From Paenibacillus sp. An7 (lineage in GTDB: Bacteria > Bacillota > Bacilli > Paenibacillales > Paenibacillaceae), in the NCBI RefSeq assembly GCF_009870785.1, contig NZ_WTWX01000010.1, positions 84,589-148,588 on the forward strand: a stretch of DNA of 64,000 nucleotides, in the 5' to 3' direction. Under the pieces are notes generated by a model. It did not search any database, was not told where the DNA came from, and saw nothing but the letters and a program-made list of their open reading frames with translations. The stretch's first letter is position 1, and every line of letters starts with the position of its first letter. The position numbers and the translations under genes are program-made. Below are positions 1 to 8,624 of this stretch, one piece after another.

Positions 1-1763
1 AGAGGGCCGCTGACTATGCTTGGCGGTTCCAAGTCGGATGGAGGAGCCCACTTCATTCCTTCCGGTCCCCACTTGCTTGGGAAGTCGATGAACGAAGTGT
101 AGTGGTGAATGGCGATGCCGCCAAACGCCGGGCTCTCTTGCATAGCCGCATACACTTTATTCAGTTCATCCTCCATAAAGGTTCTGCCTTCCTCATGGAA
201 GCTGATCGTTTCGGGATCTCCGCCATCGGCAATATCTTTGGTTTCTACACCGATGATGACGGAGTTTGGCTTACCTATGGATTCAGCGTAGGCAATCTCC
301 CCGAGTGCTTGTTGGATAATGCCTGCACTTCCGTCTGCCTGATCACGGTAATTCATAATCGAAATATAATCAGCGGTATCCTGAATGTGTTCAGACAGCC
401 ATTTTGTTGATCCCTTCCACGGAATTGCACTGGCATCAGCGGAACTGTCATACCACCTTGGAATGGCTGCGCCTACGGGGAAAGTAATCCCCGCCGCATG
501 TTTCCGTTCCATCAGTGCTGCGAGCATATCTAGGTACTGAATCTGGACAGACGGTTTTTCCGTCTTAAAATCAGGCAGAATATACGGCTCGGTATCGAGA
601 TTAATGCCATCAAACATAGCGGAAGCTTCAGAAGCCAGATTATAGTTCAGTACTTTTTCAAATTCCCGAACTGCTTGGGTACGGTATCTCTCGTAAGCTC
701 CATAGTAGGGTGGTGTTGTGCCGCCGGCAATTAGTGCCTGAACTTGATACCCATTCGCATGTGCCCAAGTAACAAACTGCTGTACTTTTTCACGGTAGTC
801 TTCCAGCATCGAAGCTCCATTATAGCGATCAACGCCTAGATAGAGTGTAGTGATGGGACGGTCACTAAAGGTGGTTGTATCAGAGGTGAATCCGGCAAAA
901 GTATCCCAGGAATTCGGATTCAGTATCAGGTGATAAGATGCCGTTTCCCAAATCCAGATTGCTCGATCTTGAACGGGGAGAGGCTCGGTAGCTCTATACA
1001 CACTATCCATCACGGTACCGGAATCTCCAGAATTCTCAGATTTAGAGGAGGAGTTCCCTTGACCGATGGCTTGTGGATTGGGGGCTAGGTAGGTGGTGAG
1101 GCTGTATCCTGTGTTCCCGTTCTGATCGGTTGCCTTTGCCTCCAGGCTATACTTTTGTTTTTTGTCTAGATGTGCAACTTCCCAAGCATATTTATAGAAT
1201 CCTTCTGTTTCATTGTAGGAAGCAGGTTCCCAAGGACCTCCATTAACCCGGAGTTCAACCTGAGTGATTGTATTTTTACCTACTGCAGAAATATGAATGG
1301 GAATGGCTCCTTTGTCACGAGGCAGGGGAGCATCTGTTTCGCCTGGACTTACAATACGTACTTCGGGTACATTCGCGGCTGGATTATCTACATGGAGATG
1401 AATAAAAGGAGACCAAATCCCGTATCTCGTTCCGATATCTTTGGATTTAAGCGCAATTTCAATAGTGCCGTCTAATGAGGATGTATCTAATGAATAAGAC
1501 CATGTTCCATGGTTATCAGCATCAGGGTCATCCATATGCACATCATTTACCAATTGACCATTGACCACAATTTCGATGTCAAATACATCGGTGTACGTAC
1601 CATGAAGTTCTACGAATCCTGGGGAAATGTTTTCCCCATCTTGATGGGAATCCAGAGTAACACGAGCAGCAGCTTTTACGGAAAGAGAGGGGAGGAGCAT
1701 TGTAACGAGGATGAATACCAAACAAAGTAATCCACATTTTCGCAAAAATGAAGTCATGTTCAT
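1..1763 (-). CDS. Secreted GH18-like TIM-barrel protein (C-terminus beyond window)
   Basis: The reading frame stays open to base 1, so this is the first 587 residues of a longer protein. It opens with a signal peptide (MNMTSFLRK, then a hydrophobic stretch ending near SVKAAA). Two Ig-like beta-sandwich segments seem to follow (about residues 30-115 and 120-200, with PEVRIVSPG and QVELRVNGGPWE). A linker of about 50 residues leads to a barrel-like region from about residue 260. DGINLDTE near residue 385 resembles the catalytic DGxDxDxE motif of glycoside hydrolase family 18, with Glu as presumed acid. The product is probably an extracellular polysaccharide-acting enzyme, but no substrate can be named. 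The start is supported by AAGGA six bases upstream of ATG 1763. The family assignment is an inference from one motif and the layout. Confidence 0.6.
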   Translation of the reverse strand, partial: MNMTSFLRKCGLLCLVFILVTMLLPSLSVKAAARVTLDSHQDGENISPGFVELHGTYTDVFDIEIVVNGQLVNDVHMDDPDADNHGTWSYSLDTSSLDGTIEIALKSKDIGTRYGIWSPFIHLHVDNPAANVPEVRIVSPGETDAPLPRDKGAIPIHISAVGKNTITQVELRVNGGPWEPASYNETEGFYKYAWEVAHLDKKQKYSLEAKATDQNGNTGYSLTTYLAPNPQAIGQGNSSSKSENSGDSGTVMDSVYRATEPLPVQDRAIWIWETASYHLILNPNSWDTFAGFTSDTTTFSDRPITTLYLGVDRYNGASMLEDYREKVQQFVTWAHANGYQVQALIAGGTTPPYYGAYERYRTQAVREFEKVLNYNLASEASAMFDGINLDTEPYILPDFKTEKPSVQIQYLDMLAALMERKHAAGITFPVGAAIPRWYDSSADASAIPWKGSTKWLSEHIQDTADYISIMNYRDQADGSAGIIQQALGEIAYAESIGKPNSVIIGVETKDIADGGDPETISFHEEGRTFMEDELNKVYAAMQESPAFGGIAIHHYTSFIDFPSKWGPEGMKWAPPSDLEPPSIVSGP

Positions 1764-1941
1764 CTCACATCCTTGTCAGTATGATGTAAATCTTATTGAC
1801 GACATCTACTGGATAAATTACAAATATGGCGAAGATGCGAATTCAAGTGTCAGCTTAAAGCGGTTACTTTTAATTATTACAAGAAAATAGGGATTAGAAC
1901 CGACTGGTAGATCTATGGCAGGTTATTTTTGCGAAAACGTG

Positions 1942-1970
1942 AAAAAGCCCAGTTCATAATGATGAACCGG
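1942..1970 (-). terminator. Rho-independent terminator after the 118-residue gene
   Basis: Read on the minus strand, CCGGTTCAT and ATGAACTGG form a stem with a CATT loop, followed by GCTTTTT. It lies 28 bases beyond the stop of the gene at 1998-2354. Confidence 0.7.
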
Positions 1971-1997
1971 ACCTCACTAGTCTTCTAATTTATTTCT

Positions 1998-2354
1998 CTA
2001 CTTATTAAGGGGGGAATCTTCATAACCCGTATCTTTGTAATCCGTATGATCGAGCTTATTCAGCACCTTTTGCTGACGAATGATTTCCTTCGTTTGCTCC
2101 GTTCCCGTGTTATAAATAAGCTGATACAGTTCTTGAATGCGGTCCGTAAACTGCTCATTTGCATCATCATGATCTGCTGATTTGTAGGGAATCGGTGTGC
2201 GCTGAAACGCATATTCGTCCTCTTTGCTAATCAATGACATCAAATCCTGCATTTGAGCAAGTTTATCTTGAGTCAGCTTTACCTCATAGTCATTCGATTC
2301 AAGCGGTTCTTGATGGATGAGCTGCTGTGTGATGGAAACGTAATAAGTGTCCAT
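1998..2354 (-). CDS. Hypothetical protein, 118 residues
   Basis: I do not recognise this protein. It is hydrophilic, acidic, probably helical and has no signal peptide, membrane segment or cysteine pair, so it is likely a small cytosolic protein. An AAGGAG sequence nine bases before ATG supports the start. It lies 98 bases downstream of the helicase gene on the same strand and could be co-transcribed with it, since no terminator separates them. A strong terminator follows it. Confidence 0.6.
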   Translation of the reverse strand: MDTYYVSITQQLIHQEPLESNDYEVKLTQDKLAQMQDLMSLISKEDEYAFQRTPIPYKSADHDDANEQFTDRIQELYQLIYNTGTEQTKEIIRQQKVLNKLDHTDYKDTGYEDSPLNK

Positions 2355-2452
2355 TGGCTCTTTCTCCTTTCCATTTTATATATCCAGATAAAAGACAATT
2401 TACCTGTTTTATACACTAGTAGGGCAGGGGATGAATCAGCCGCATAGATAGA

Positions 2453-4807
2453 TTATTTCAGATGTCTCGGTAAAGCAGGCACTTCTCGCATCGTTTTTTT
2501 CATTTTTGACTTACAGAGCGGGCAAGGCGGTGCTTCCTCCTTCGATTTGCCGGTGTGCTGACGAATCCAGGCGGGACAAGTATCTGATGTACATGACCAT
2601 ACCGGTACAGTTTCCATCCGCTGCGAGCTTCCTTTCATAAGAGAGGAAGAAGAGCTGTGTATCTTGCCTTTCGAGTGGAAGCGGTCTTTGTCCGGATTTA
2701 AACGTTCTTTGGCACTCTGTTTCTTGTGGCCTGTATCCTTGACGCCGAAAGCTTCCAGCAGAAATCTAGAGACAGGAGCCGGCTTCCCATGCTGACTAGC
2801 AGGAGAGGTAATGAATAATCGCTGCTTCGCACGCGTAACAGCAACATAAGCAAGTCTGCGTTCTTCCTCTAGCAAAGCTTCGTCCACTTCTTTGGCAGCT
2901 GCGCCCGTCAGTGCCGCTTTTCGGTCCTCGGGCACTTCTTTGGTTAGAGCAGAACTATGCGGAAGAATTCCTTCACTTGCACCAATCCAGTAAACGCAAG
3001 GGAATTCAAGCCCTTTGGCTCGGTGAATCGTCATCAGCTGTACGGCATCTTCATTGGCTGCTTGCAGAGCTTCCATCTCTTTATGTCTTCGGGATAGTTC
3101 ATCTGCAAAGGTAACAAAACTCTCCACAGTCTCAAACCGTTTTACAGATGCCTCAAGCTCATCCAGTGTTTCCATAATCGTTTCTTTATAATGTGTGTAG
3201 ATACTTGGATCGCCGCTCTCAAGATACGAATCGTAGAACTGTCTTCGCATTTCTTGGATCGCCGCAAGCGGAGTCATCGTCTGCAGCTGCTTAATCAGTT
3301 TAATTCGTTCCTTGACCTGCTCTTGCTGAAAAGGTTTCAGACGATCCCATCTCGAAAAATGAATGAGCGGATATTTTTTAGGCTGCAGCTTCTCTTGCCC
3401 TGCCAAGTATTCGAGACCTGCTTCACGCGAGATATATAAAGGTCCGAGTGTACTTGGAATCGCATCAAAATTACGCGGGTGAAGGGATAACCTTAGGTGA
3501 TCCATCAGCGGCTTCACTAAAGTCTGATCGTAGAAGACAGGGGTAGCCCCATATTGTACAAATGGAATCTCTTTTAGAACAAGCTGTTCAAAAATAGCAC
3601 GGCTGCTGCTTGCTGTCCGGTGCAGAATCGCAATATCTTGATACGATAAATGTTCTTCTTCTATCATCTCCTGAATATGGCTGACGACCATCGCCGCCTC
3701 TTCTTCCACTCCAGAAGGAGTGGCGAACAACGGCTGATACCCAGGCTTACCAGCGGACACTAATTTCTTATACCGGCGTTTTTTGTTATAACGTACAATC
3801 TCTGTGCCAAGACCAAGAATGCGAGCGTCGGAGCGGTAATTAATATCCAGTGTAACGATGGATGCCCGAGGATAGACTTTATCAAAATCAAGAATTGCTT
3901 CTTGTCTTGCTCCATTAAAGGTATAGATCGTCTGGTCGTCATCACCGACTACCATCAGGTTCCGGTGGGAAGCTGCGAGTTTACGTACAATTTCGTACTG
4001 AAGACTGTTGGTATCTTGGAATTCATCCACCATAATATATTGGAATCGTTTTTGAAGCGGGCGCAGAATGGCAGGATCATTCAACAGTTCCGCAGCTCGC
4101 AGCAAAATATCATCAAAGTCCATCTTGTGACGTTCTTTCTTCCATGCTTCATATCCGGTAAGAATCTGTTTTACCTCTCTTTCTTCCTGTGACGTCTCTG
4201 GAAGATCTTCGGTCCGTTTTCCTTCCATCTTCCAGGTAGAGAGAGAAGAGAGCAGGCTTTCCGGCTGAAATGCATCGCTTAATCCATGCTTGCGCTGAAT
4301 CATTTTTATTACGGTATGCTGTGCTCTCATGTCACCAAAAATATCTTCCGTTACCCCGTAATGACGCAATAGCATTAAAGCGAAGGAGTGGAATGTTCTT
4401 GCTTGTACAGCCCTTGCAGCAGCAGAACGAATACCAGGAAGTGTCGAAATACGAGATTTCATCTCTGCAGCGGCTTTACTAGTAAAAGTGACGAGCAGGA
4501 TACTGCCGGCAGGTACGTTTCGAACTTTAATAAGGTAGCCGGCTCTTGCCGCAAGAACCGTCGTTTTACCACAACCAGCACCTGCCAAAGTTAAAATAGG
4601 ACCGTCACCATGCCTTACGGCTTTAATCTGTGGTCCGTTCAGCAGAATACCGGCTTCCTCCAACGACCTGAAGTATTCGGCATCTGGTTCCGTATCATGA
4701 ACAAGCTCCAGGCTTGTTTGTTCGGGCGCTTCCTTTGCCTTAGGCATTCGGGCACTCGAAGGGACCCCTAAAGGGCGAGGATAAAATATAGGATTTGTGC
4801 TATACAT
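2453..4807 (-). CDS. UvrD/PcrA-family ATP-dependent DNA helicase with C-terminal zinc-binding tail
   Basis: This is a superfamily 1A helicase predicted to translocate 3'-5' on single-stranded DNA in repair or recombination. All core motifs are visible: Walker A AGAGCGKTT, Ia TFTSKAAAEM, II VDEFQDTN, III VGDDDQTIYTFNGA, IV INYRSD, V TIHRAKGLEFP and VI VAVTRAKQRL. The last 60 residues carry two cysteine pairs (SCTSDTC and CPLC), probably a zinc ribbon not found in PcrA itself. Length (784 residues) and layout resemble Bacillus YjcD more than PcrA. An upstream ATG at 4825 is in frame, but GAGGTG inside its first codons sits ten bases before ATG 4807, so the start beginning MYSTNP is preferred. 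It is monocistronic or paired with the small gene downstream. Confidence 0.9.
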   Translation of the reverse strand: MYSTNPIFYPRPLGVPSSARMPKAKEAPEQTSLELVHDTEPDAEYFRSLEEAGILLNGPQIKAVRHGDGPILTLAGAGCGKTTVLAARAGYLIKVRNVPAGSILLVTFTSKAAAEMKSRISTLPGIRSAAARAVQARTFHSFALMLLRHYGVTEDIFGDMRAQHTVIKMIQRKHGLSDAFQPESLLSSLSTWKMEGKRTEDLPETSQEEREVKQILTGYEAWKKERHKMDFDDILLRAAELLNDPAILRPLQKRFQYIMVDEFQDTNSLQYEIVRKLAASHRNLMVVGDDDQTIYTFNGARQEAILDFDKVYPRASIVTLDINYRSDARILGLGTEIVRYNKKRRYKKLVSAGKPGYQPLFATPSGVEEEAAMVVSHIQEMIEEEHLSYQDIAILHRTASSSRAIFEQLVLKEIPFVQYGATPVFYDQTLVKPLMDHLRLSLHPRNFDAIPSTLGPLYISREAGLEYLAGQEKLQPKKYPLIHFSRWDRLKPFQQEQVKERIKLIKQLQTMTPLAAIQEMRRQFYDSYLESGDPSIYTHYKETIMETLDELEASVKRFETVESFVTFADELSRRHKEMEALQAANEDAVQLMTIHRAKGLEFPCVYWIGASEGILPHSSALTKEVPEDRKAALTGAAAKEVDEALLEEERRLAYVAVTRAKQRLFITSPASQHGKPAPVSRFLLEAFGVKDTGHKKQSAKERLNPDKDRFHSKGKIHSSSSSLMKGSSQRMETVPVWSCTSDTCPAWIRQHTGKSKEEAPPCPLCKSKMKKTMREVPALPRHLK

Positions 4808-4825
4808 AAATGGTGTACACCTCAT

Positions 4826-5125
4826 CTAAAATCAAAGTAAAACATTGCCCTTTTCACAAGAGGGTTGTAAATTTGGTATGATAGAGTCATAAAAACATCT
4901 GACGAATGATAAACTTTAAGGTAGATTACATATAAGATGGTTACTTGTCTGCATGTAACAGACTGTTCTATTATACCGAAACTATCAATTCAAGCGAAGT
5001 ATACGGTATAATTTGACGATAAAGTTTAGCATAGGGTGTTATTGCTGTAATAAGGTACTGAAAGCTATAAGCTGCAATGCTTGCAACATGCAACTTGTTA
5101 CATGGAATGAGGAGGAATGAATCGC
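4826..5125. other. Intergenic region between divergent helicase and zinc-ribbon genes
   Basis: This 300-base stretch must hold promoters for both divergent genes. TATACCG and CGGTATA form an inverted repeat about 25 bases apart near 4973-5012, and each arm includes a -10-like element. I see no convincing -35 hexamer and no small gene. Confidence 0.4.
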
Positions 5126-5872
5126 ATGAACTTTTTACAACGAATTAAAGACGGGGCAGGGCGTGCGACTGAGAAGGCGCAGCATGCTGTAGAGATTAAC
5201 AAAATTAATTCGCAAATTGCGAACATTAAGCACGACATGTCCGTGAACTATACAGAAATGGGCCGTATCTTCTATGAGGGGTATCGTGCACAAGATATGT
5301 CTTTAGCGGAAGAAAGAATGATGGAACTTTCGGCAGACTGCGACACGCTTCAGGATGAGATTGATGAACTGCGCGAGAAGATTGCTCTGCTGAAAAACGA
5401 GCGGGTTTGCGTCTGTGGTCATGTATCGGATCTGGATGCTAATTTCTGTCCCAAATGCGGCCGTGCTTTAACAGGAAACGAGAAGCCGGCTCCGGCAGCA
5501 CATGCACAAGCTAAACCGGAAGCAGCAGCTACCGTTGCTGAAGAAGAGGTAGAAGAGGAAGAGCTTTTCCCGGATCTGCTTTTGGCTGAGGAAGAGATTC
5601 CTAGTGAAAATTATGATCTAGGAGACTTTCTGCCGGAAGAGAAAGAAGAGTTTGACGCAGAGTGGGAACGCAGACGCTTGGAAGAGATGCAGCGCGAAAG
5701 CGAGAGGCAGCAGGAGCTGGATGAGCGTATAAGGTATTGGAAAGAGAACAATCAGCACCAAGAAAAAGTGGAAACGGAACTTCCGCGAGAGACCGTAAAG
5801 TGTCAGATTTGTGCAGCGGAGCTGCCAAAAGGCTCTAAATGGTGTCCGCATTGCGGAGCAGAACAGATTTAA
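5126..5872 (+). CDS. Coiled-coil protein with two zinc-ribbon motifs
   Basis: This is a 248-residue soluble protein of unknown role. Residues 1-95 are helical with heptad-like spacing and likely form a coiled coil. CVCGHVSDLDANFCPKCG (about 96-113) is a first zinc ribbon. A long Ala/Pro/Glu-rich, highly acidic linker follows, then CQICAAELPKGSKWCPHCG at the C-terminus is a second ribbon. Paired zinc ribbons on a coiled coil suggest a scaffold or nucleic-acid-associated protein, but no function is known to me. ATG 5117 is in frame but only one base from GGAGG, whereas ATG 5126 lies ten bases away and is preferred. Confidence 0.7.
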   Translation: MNFLQRIKDGAGRATEKAQHAVEINKINSQIANIKHDMSVNYTEMGRIFYEGYRAQDMSLAEERMMELSADCDTLQDEIDELREKIALLKNERVCVCGHVSDLDANFCPKCGRALTGNEKPAPAAHAQAKPEAAATVAEEEVEEEELFPDLLLAEEEIPSENYDLGDFLPEEKEEFDAEWERRRLEEMQRESERQQELDERIRYWKENNQHQEKVETELPRETVKCQICAAELPKGSKWCPHCGAEQI

Positions 5873-5906
5873 TCTCCGGATTCGGAATAAGTATAGGTAA
5901 CGTCTA

Positions 5907-5950
5907 AAAAACCCTTCTATCCTATCCGAATAAGGATAAAGAAGGGTTTT
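5907..5950. terminator. Bidirectional terminator between convergent genes
   Basis: AAAACCCTTC and GAAGGGTTTT pair, with an inner TATCCT/AGGATA stem. T-runs occur on both strands, so it can serve the zinc-ribbon gene and the convergent Nudix gene. Confidence 0.85.
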
Positions 5951-5974
5951 ACCTGTTTTGTGCAGTCGATTAGG

Positions 5975-6616
5975 TTACATTTCCATTTCCTTTAGTTTCT
6001 CAAATATGGTGAGATAGTAACTAGGCTGCCTAGTCACAAACTGATCTGCTCTAATGGTTTCCATGAAGAGCGCTTCTGGATTACCTTCATTCTGACTATG
6101 AATTCCAATGGCTTGCACTTCTGATACTTTATTCTCGAACAACTCCATCATATCGGATAGAAGAGCTTCGTAAAGTCCTTGTACTTCACTTTGCTGCAGA
6201 TGATATTGATATAGCGGCTGAGCATGAAGATAGCCAAATACGGAGCTGATTTCTAGGTCTTTGAAGGGGATCCCGTTTACTTCACCATATAACTCATCCT
6301 TTATCTCAAGCAGAGGTGTAAGCTGAGAGTAGGGAACAGCAAGTCCCAGTTCTTCCTCTAGTTCTCTTGCGGCATCTTGCACCGTTTCACCTGCAGACAG
6401 GTGCCCTGCTGCGGTAATATCATAGCAGGAAGGAAAGGTATCCTTACTGCCCACCCTTTTTTGAAAAAGTAGTTTACGCCCTTCTTCTGTATCTCGTATG
6501 AGCCAGCAGTGAAACGATTTATGCCAGTATCCTTTTGCGTGTACTTCAGAACGGGGGGCGGTGCCAATCCACTTTCCATCTTGATTGTAAATATCAAATT
6601 GCTCTTCTTTTATCAT
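5975..6616 (-). CDS. Nudix hydrolase
   Basis: This 213-residue protein is predicted to hydrolyse a nucleoside-diphosphate-linked compound with Mg2+ in the cytosol. The Nudix box is GHLSAGET...RELEEELGL (about residues 70-91). It has six instead of seven residues between the first Glu and Arg-Glu, as in a branch of IPP-isomerase-like Nudix proteins. The opening FDIYNQDG...GYWHKSFHCWL is also typical of that branch. The frame extends upstream to 6715, but GGGAGG ten bases before ATG 6616 marks the likely start. The substrate cannot be predicted. It converges on the zinc-ribbon gene across a shared terminator. Confidence 0.85.
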   Translation of the reverse strand: MIKEEQFDIYNQDGKWIGTAPRSEVHAKGYWHKSFHCWLIRDTEEGRKLLFQKRVGSKDTFPSCYDITAAGHLSAGETVQDAARELEEELGLAVPYSQLTPLLEIKDELYGEVNGIPFKDLEISSVFGYLHAQPLYQYHLQQSEVQGLYEALLSDMMELFENKVSEVQAIGIHSQNEGNPEALFMETIRADQFVTRQPSYYLTIFEKLKEMEM

Positions 6617-6747
6617 AAGTTTTGTACCTCCCGTGTAATAATAACGTCTTACTACAGATTTACTGCGTTTTCTGTTAGCATGATTACATACAGTTTGGGG
6701 CAATGTAGTTATCATATAGGTTTAAACGAATAAAGGGGAGATAAAGA

Positions 6748-7053
6748 ATGGAATGCATCGTTCGTTTTCAGGTCATCTACAAAAATGAAGAGGCCAAGAA
6801 TCTAAGAGGTCTTATTATGCTCGGAGATAAACAAGAAGCATCTACAGAACAATTAATCCCAATGTTTAAAAAAATAGGATTTGATGTCATGGTCGAAAAC
6901 CAAAATGATCTTACTTTTAAACCGGTTCGTCCGGATGAACCGTATACTCGAATTCGTGTCACGGAACTCGATACCGGGGAAGAAGTCTACCGAGAAGATG
7001 CAAATCTGAGACAGATCCTCGAAAACCTCATTCCTAGATCGCCGGGGCTTTAA
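6748..7053 (+). CDS. Hypothetical protein, 101 residues
   Basis: I do not recognise this small cytosolic protein. It begins with a beta-like segment ([11 protein letters not shown]), is rich in charged residues, and lacks membrane segments and cysteine motifs. The start is well supported by AAGGGGAG seven bases before ATG 6748. Its stop codon overlaps by four bases the stop of the convergent mscL gene, and no terminator fits between them. Confidence 0.6.
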   Translation: MECIVRFQVIYKNEEAKNLRGLIMLGDKQEASTEQLIPMFKKIGFDVMVENQNDLTFKPVRPDEPYTRIRVTELDTGEEVYREDANLRQILENLIPRSPGL

Positions 7054-7547
7054 GCTTTAGCATTTTCTGACTCAAGCATTGGATCTACCAGGGAGGTACA
7101 GTGTGAGCAACGCGTCGCTTCAAGCGGTATATCGGATATACAATAAGGACATGCCCGCGTCGTTATCTTCGGCTCGGGTTTTTCTTCTTTACGTTTAAAT
7201 CGGTTGATCGCCTTGATGAACATAAATATGCAGAACGCCACAATCATAAAATCAAGAACAACATTAATGAATTGACCGTATCGGAGTACAGGAATTCCGT
7301 CTGCTTCTGCCATAACAAGCGTTGTATATTTGCTTCCTTCAAGGGTGAAAATCCCTCTTTCCAGCGGCAAAAACAGCTGTTCAAAACTGCGATTTCCTAG
7401 GATTAGTCCGATCGGCGGCATGAGTATATCGTTAACGAAAGACGTAATAATTTTTCCAAATGCCCCTCCAATAATGACACCAACTGCCAAATCAATGACA
7501 TTCCCTCGTACGGCAAATTCTTTAAATTCACTTATGATTCCTTTCAA
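7050..7547 (-). CDS. mscL: Large-conductance mechanosensitive channel MscL with zinc-ribbon-like tail
   Basis: MscL is a homopentameric membrane channel that opens under membrane tension to release solutes during hypo-osmotic shock. The N-terminal helix and TM1 are typical ([24 protein letters not shown]), and TM2 is around [20 protein letters not shown]. After the usual cytoplasmic segment the protein has two cysteine pairs (CPYC and CSHC, residues about 133-151), a probable zinc ribbon that E. coli MscL lacks. Translation starts at a TTG codon at 7547, with GGAG nine bases upstream and a start residue matching the family. At 165 residues it is longer than typical MscL (about 130-140) because of the tail. 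Confidence 0.93.
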   Translation of the reverse strand: MKGIISEFKEFAVRGNVIDLAVGVIIGGAFGKIITSFVNDILMPPIGLILGNRSFEQLFLPLERGIFTLEGSKYTTLVMAEADGIPVLRYGQFINVVLDFMIVAFCIFMFIKAINRFKRKEEKPEPKITTRACPYCISDIPLEATRCSHCTSLVDPMLESENAKA

Positions 7548-7673
7548 GCAGATGCACTCCTAACATCGAATTATCGCAACCTTCATCTATTTAATCATCT
7601 GATGGACTCTCTTGAAAAGCGATATGTGAAAAAAATACTGAAAATAACACTTTCTTTTGCAGTATCAATTCGG

Positions 7674-7679
7674 TATACT
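7674..7679 (+). promoter_or_regulatory. Possible -10 element for the xpt-pbuX operon
   Basis: TATACT lies about 90 bases upstream of the riboswitch aptamer. The matching -35 position (TTTCTT, 17 bases upstream) is weak. No PurBox-like sequence was evident nearby. Confidence 0.35.
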
Positions 7680-7768
7680 TCTACCATCGACCTAACATAA
7701 GCTGTCCGCACCTGAATCCAGGTAGATAAAGAGATGGTTTACATTAATTACTAAATGCACTTACGTTA

Positions 7769-7836
7769 TCTCGTATATGTGCTGGAATAGGCCAGCATGT
7801 CTCTACCCGATCACCGCAAATGATTGGACTACGGGA
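7769..7836 (+). ncRNA. Purine riboswitch aptamer, guanine/xanthine-operon class
   Basis: The conserved aptamer parts appear in order. P1 is formed by 7769-7775 with 7830-7836. P2 is TGCTGG/CCAGCA. The J2/3 element is TCTCTACC. P3 is CCGATCA/TGATTGG with a CCGCAAA loop. The J3/1 segment is GGACTACG. The specificity base (C7829 in GACTAC) is cytosine, which in this family selects guanine over adenine. It precedes xpt-pbuX, the classic target of guanine riboswitches. Confidence 0.93.
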
Positions 7837-7992
7837 GAATTAATATAAGGTTACGATAGATAGAAGAGAACTATCTCTAATGTACCGTCAGTCCTGACGA
7901 TTAGGGATGGATTTTTGCTTGTATCAGATACCTATGTTCTTCTCCCTTGCTTTTCTGCCGGTTGGGACGGTGGAAGAGAAGGGTCTTTTTTG
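7833..7992 (+). promoter_or_regulatory. Riboswitch expression platform with antiterminator and terminator
   Basis: GGGAGAA (7833-7839), half of which belongs to P1, is complementary to TTCTCCC (7940-7946), which overlaps the 5' arm of a terminator stem. That terminator (7944-7983) pairs CCCTTGCTTTTC...CCG with CGG...GAAGAGAAGGG and ends in TCTTTTTT (7984-7991). Guanine binding should stabilise P1, free TTCTCCC, and let the terminator form. Without ligand the antiterminator should form and transcription continue. Confidence 0.8.
7873..7916 (+). terminator. Additional hairpin inside the riboswitch platform
   Basis: ATCTCTAAT and ATTAGGGAT enclose a perfect CGTCAG/CTGACG stem and are followed by ATTTTTG. 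It would lie in the loop closed by the antiterminator, so it may be an extra early terminator or a structural element. Confidence 0.5.
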
Positions 7993-8036
7993 CGTTTAGA
8001 GATTACAAAGACGATAGCACCAAGGAGGAACAGATG

Positions 8037-8624
8037 ATGAAGCTGTTAAAAGAGAAAGTATTAAATGAAGGAATTGTATTGTCGGATCAAGTATTAAAGG
8101 TGGATTCTTTCCTGAACCATCAAATGGATCCGATCTTGATGAAAGAGGTAGGACGTGAGTTTACGCGAAGATTTGAAGGAGAAGAAATTACTCGTGTACT
8201 GACGATTGAATCCTCTGGTATAGCACCGGGCATTATGACAGCACTGGAACTTGAAGTGCCGCTTATTTTTGCACGCAAACAAAAATCACTGACTCTTCGT
8301 GAAGATATTCTGGTTGAGAAGGTATACTCTTTTACAAAACAGGAATCCAATGAAATTACCGTTGCCAAAAAATTTATGAAGCCAGGCGATCGCGTACTTA
8401 TTATTGACGATTTCTTAGCGAACGGTGAAGCTGCTTTTGGACTTGCTCGGATTGTGGAACAGGCGGGAGCAGAAGTTGTCGGCATTGGTATCGTAATTGA
8501 GAAGGCATTCCAGCCCGGAGGCAAACTTTTGAAAGAGAAAGGGTACCGTGTAGAGTCACTTGTGCGTCTTGCTGCGCTTAAGGATGGACAGGTTACTTTT
8601 GCTGAAGATGAGGTTAACGTCTAA
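8037..8624 (+). CDS. xpt: Xanthine phosphoribosyltransferase
   Basis: Xpt converts xanthine and PRPP to XMP in cytosolic purine salvage. The protein (195 residues; B. subtilis Xpt has 194) matches throughout. [19 protein letters not shown] is at the N-terminus, [14 protein letters not shown] follows, the PRPP-binding motif [11 protein letters not shown] sits at about 125-135, and [13 protein letters not shown] follows. Two ATGs sit in tandem (8034, 8037). AAGGAGG is five and eight bases away respectively, so the second is chosen. The stop overlaps the start of pbuX, forming an operon controlled by the upstream guanine riboswitch. Confidence 0.96.
   Translation: MKLLKEKVLNEGIVLSDQVLKVDSFLNHQMDPILMKEVGREFTRRFEGEEITRVLTIESSGIAPGIMTALELEVPLIFARKQKSLTLREDILVEKVYSFTKQESNEITVAKKFMKPGDRVLIIDDFLANGEAAFGLARIVEQAGAEVVGIGIVIEKAFQPGGKLLKEKGYRVESLVRLAALKDGQVTFAEDEVNV

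Noticed and set aside
4808..4825. Earlier ATG of the helicase gene
   Set aside because: Its first codons contain the GAGGTG that serves the next in-frame ATG, and no site precedes it.
4973..5012. TATACCG/CGGTATA inverted repeat between the helicase and zinc-ribbon genes
   Set aside because: Both arms resemble -10 elements, so symmetry may be a by-product. No regulator is nearby to support an operator.
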